A DNA stretch of 64,000 nucleotides from an uncultured Bacteroidota bacterium (GTDB lineage Bacteria; Bacteroidota; Bacteroidia; Flavobacteriales; Flavobacteriaceae). The DNA is taken from the NCBI GenBank assembly GCA_902546725.1, contig CACCLB010000004.1:1-64000 (forward strand), in the 5' to 3' direction. Shown piece by piece: positions 62,397 to 64,000 of the stretch (within the stretch, counting starts at the first letter, position 1; each line of letters begins with the position of its first letter). Below the pieces are notes generated by a model, which ran no database searches, was not told the DNA's origin, and saw only the letters and a program-made list of their open reading frames with translations. Made by a program: the position numbers and the translations under genes.

Positions 62397-63089
62397 TTAA
62401 ACTTCATCGAGTAATAATTTTGGTAATTGATCATTAAACCATTTGGCATGAGTTATAATTGCCGCATGACCAGCGTTAATTTTATGCAGTGGACCCCTTA
62501 GATTTTTTATTGGAAAAACAGTGTCTCTTTCTCCGTGAATGTGAATGATCTCATCCAAAGCATACCCTTGATCCCAATTGACTAAGGCGTCAATAGCCCA
62601 ACTGAGATAAAAAGGGTTTCGCTCAGAAAGGTATTTTTGATACAGTTCAAGTCTTTTTTGAATTCCTTTGCCAAAGGTATATAAAGCCAAGGCGTCCAAA
62701 CTATTAATCCATTGAGTGGGAAGCAGTTTGTGGGCATTTGTTTTTTTTGCCATTTTCATGGGAAGAGGCAATTCATTTTTGTTCTTTATACTCGATACAA
62801 TAAGGAGTTTATCCACCTCAATGTGTTTGGCCATTTCCTGAACAAGAACCCCACCAAATGAAACCCCAAGCAGCAGAGGGTTTTTATGCTTCACACGCTC
62901 ACACATTCTCAAAGCATATTGCTCCAGGCTTTCATTTTCATTGGGTTGAATCCAACTTAAATAATGCAACTCGATAGATGAAGGCAAACTGATATGTTCA
63001 AAGATTTTTGGACTTGCTGCCATCCCTGGCATGCAATAAAGATGCGAAGGTTTTGCTTTTGAAGTTGAGTTTGATGAAGATGTTAACAA
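62397..63089 (-). CDS. Alpha/beta hydrolase
   Basis: A 230-residue cytoplasmic hydrolase-fold protein: YCMPGMAASPKIFEHI near the start, nucleophile elbow GVSFGGVLVQEMA, acid HIHGERDTVFP and a late His (NAGHAAII). Substrate unknown. The frame starts at a TTG (63089); the next ATG (63032) would remove the first beta strand, so TTG is kept. Divergent from the acetyltransferase-like gene at 63163. Confidence 0.8.
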   Translation of the reverse strand: MLTSSSNSTSKAKPSHLYCMPGMAASPKIFEHISLPSSIELHYLSWIQPNENESLEQYALRMCERVKHKNPLLLGVSFGGVLVQEMAKHIEVDKLLIVSSIKNKNELPLPMKMAKKTNAHKLLPTQWINSLDALALYTFGKGIQKRLELYQKYLSERNPFYLSWAIDALVNWDQGYALDEIIHIHGERDTVFPIKNLRGPLHKINAGHAAIITHAKWFNDQLPKLLLDEV

Positions 63090-63162
63090 TTTTTTTGTAT
63101 TTTTATGTTCCCCATAATATTAGACAATACAAAACTAAAAACATTACTTCAAAATCAAGGTT

Positions 63163-63456
63163 ATGAATGAATTGAATCTAGTAAATAATGAATTTTTAAG
63201 ACAATTTGAAGTCCAAATCGACAACCATCTCGCCAGAATAGAGTATTCAGAACAAGAAAGAAAAATTTTTCTAACTAAAATTTCAATTCCTGAATCCATT
63301 CAAAGCAAAAAGTTTGAAGAAGCATTTATCGTTAAAGTTCTTGAGTTCATTGAAAACAAAAACCTACGTGTAGTCCCTACATCCCCAAAAATTGCTGGTT
63401 TTGTCAGGAAAAATCGACGTTACAAAGAATTACTTCCTATTGGAATCAAACTCTAA
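63163..63456 (+). CDS. GNAT-related (GCN5-like, YjdJ-type) N-acetyltransferase
   Basis: A 97-residue protein of the small Gcn5-like domain: ARIEYSEQERKIFLTKISIP, then VVPTSPKIAGFVRKNRRYKE, the strand-loop before the P-K-I-x-x-F-x-x-x-N element that binds acetyl-CoA. Small members occur alone and their substrates are unknown. It overlaps mtaB by four bases, tail to tail. Confidence 0.75.
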   Translation: MNELNLVNNEFLRQFEVQIDNHLARIEYSEQERKIFLTKISIPESIQSKKFEEAFIVKVLEFIENKNLRVVPTSPKIAGFVRKNRRYKELLPIGIKL

Positions 63457-64000
63457 TCTTCCAAGAGAAACCTTACCATCCCTTCCTCATCAATAGATTT
63501 TAAAAATACCTTTTTTACCGTATTAATCCATTCTGGATTCCATGGAGCTCTCACTTTTACATAGTTTTGAGAAAATCCTGTGATATAGCCTTTTTTGTTT
63601 TCTCCTTCAAAAAGAATCTCAACCGTATTCCCTAGTTGAGATTCATAAAAAGCTCTTCGCTTTTTTACGGAAAGTGCCCTTAACATTTTACTCCGCTTGG
63701 CTCTGACATCATTTTGTATTATACCGTCCAAACGAATTGCTTCAGTATTTGGACGTTCAGAATAGGTAAAAACATGTAAATAAGAAACGGGTAATTCATT
63801 TAAAAAATGATAGGTCGCTAAAAAATCTTCCTCGGTCTCACCTGGATAACCTACTATTACATCAACACCTATACATGCCTCTGGCATTTTATTTTTAATC
63901 CACTCTACCCGCTCTCTATAGAGTGGAGTGAGATAACGTCTCTTCATACTTTTTAAAATACGATCGCTACCACTTTGAAGGGGTATGTGAAAATGAGGAA
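63453..64000 (-). CDS. mtaB: tRNA t6A37 methylthiotransferase MtaB (C-terminal part)
   Basis: The frame continues past the window edge; the last 182 codons or so are visible. PLQSGSDRILKSMKRRYLTP, IGVDVIVGYPGETEEDFLAT, LHVFTYSERPNTEAI and a C-terminal TRAM domain (QLGNTVEILFEGENKKGYIT) are those of the radical-SAM methylthiotransferase family, and the details fit MtaB better than MiaB. It converts t6A37 to ms2t6A37. The radical-SAM CxxxCxxC site lies outside the window. Confidence 0.85.
   Translation of the reverse strand, partial: PHFHIPLQSGSDRILKSMKRRYLTPLYRERVEWIKNKMPEACIGVDVIVGYPGETEEDFLATYHFLNELPVSYLHVFTYSERPNTEAIRLDGIIQNDVRAKRSKMLRALSVKKRRAFYESQLGNTVEILFEGENKKGYITGFSQNYVKVRAPWNPEWINTVKKVFLKSIDEEGMVRFLLED

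Overview
The window is about 64 kb of a low-GC Bacteroidota chromosome, most likely a marine member of the Flavobacteriaceae. Supporting signs are promoters of the TTG / TAnnTTTG type (clear copies before rpmH, rpsF, rlmH and the receptor at 5.3-8.4 kb), several TonB-dependent receptors, S1 sulfatases, a DUF4252 / ECF-sigma locus, and the order rpsF-rpsR-rplI. No genus is claimed.

The left part (1-24.6 kb) is a patchwork. At 0-5 kb, single unrelated genes (membrane proteins, an AraC regulator, a YdeI-like protein, a small barrel-like protein, a serine hydrolase) are separated by copies of a roughly 115-175 bp intergenic element, here called R1. R1 usually follows a terminator with a CCCTCC...GGAGGG stem. 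R1 recurs at 17.0, 18.1 and 24.5 kb. At 12-15 kb a second, shorter repeat of about 35 bp (R2, core ATCGGCATATCCTCTT) lies between consecutive genes, with one gene per interval. Genes in both arrays can carry the same 5' leader (CATAAATCAATTAAAATG). The layout is that of a cassette array, but no integrase is in the window. Conserved genes interrupt it: an Oar-like receptor (5.3-8.4 kb) and an LpxH-like phosphoesterase / glycosyltransferase pair (8.9-10.8 kb). A tRNA-Ala (11.3 kb) is followed by a decayed tRNA-Arg-like sequence and a ribbon-helix-helix mobilisation-like gene. Between 15.9 and 18 kb lie broken genes (DUF3784 with an in-frame stop, a truncated methyltransferase duplicate, a decayed ORF) and small genes, including a 39-residue CDGSH-like protein.

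From 18.4 to 23.1 kb a tight operon encodes a TonB-dependent receptor, a beta-propeller phytase and a PhoD-like phosphatase: a phytate/organophosphate use locus. From 24.7 to 39.3 kb lies a catabolic region with an SGNH hydrolase, a zinc dehydrogenase, two sulfatases, an alpha/beta hydrolase, a Crp-type regulator, an MFS permease split by a frameshift at a G8 tract, two Gfo/Idh/MocA oxidoreductases and a DUF1080 hydrolase, plus a DEAD-box helicase. It looks like desulfation and oxidation of a sulfated or modified sugar.

From 39.4 kb to the end the window is mostly core genome: hisS, rpsF-rpsR-rplI, priA, rlmH, rdgB, purB, carB, rpmH and a partial mtaB. Interspersed are a LytTR regulator with a degenerate receiver, an ECF sigma / anti-sigma / double DUF4252 operon, an S41 peptidase, a cobalamin riboswitch before a BtuB-like receptor, and a lytic transglycosylase.
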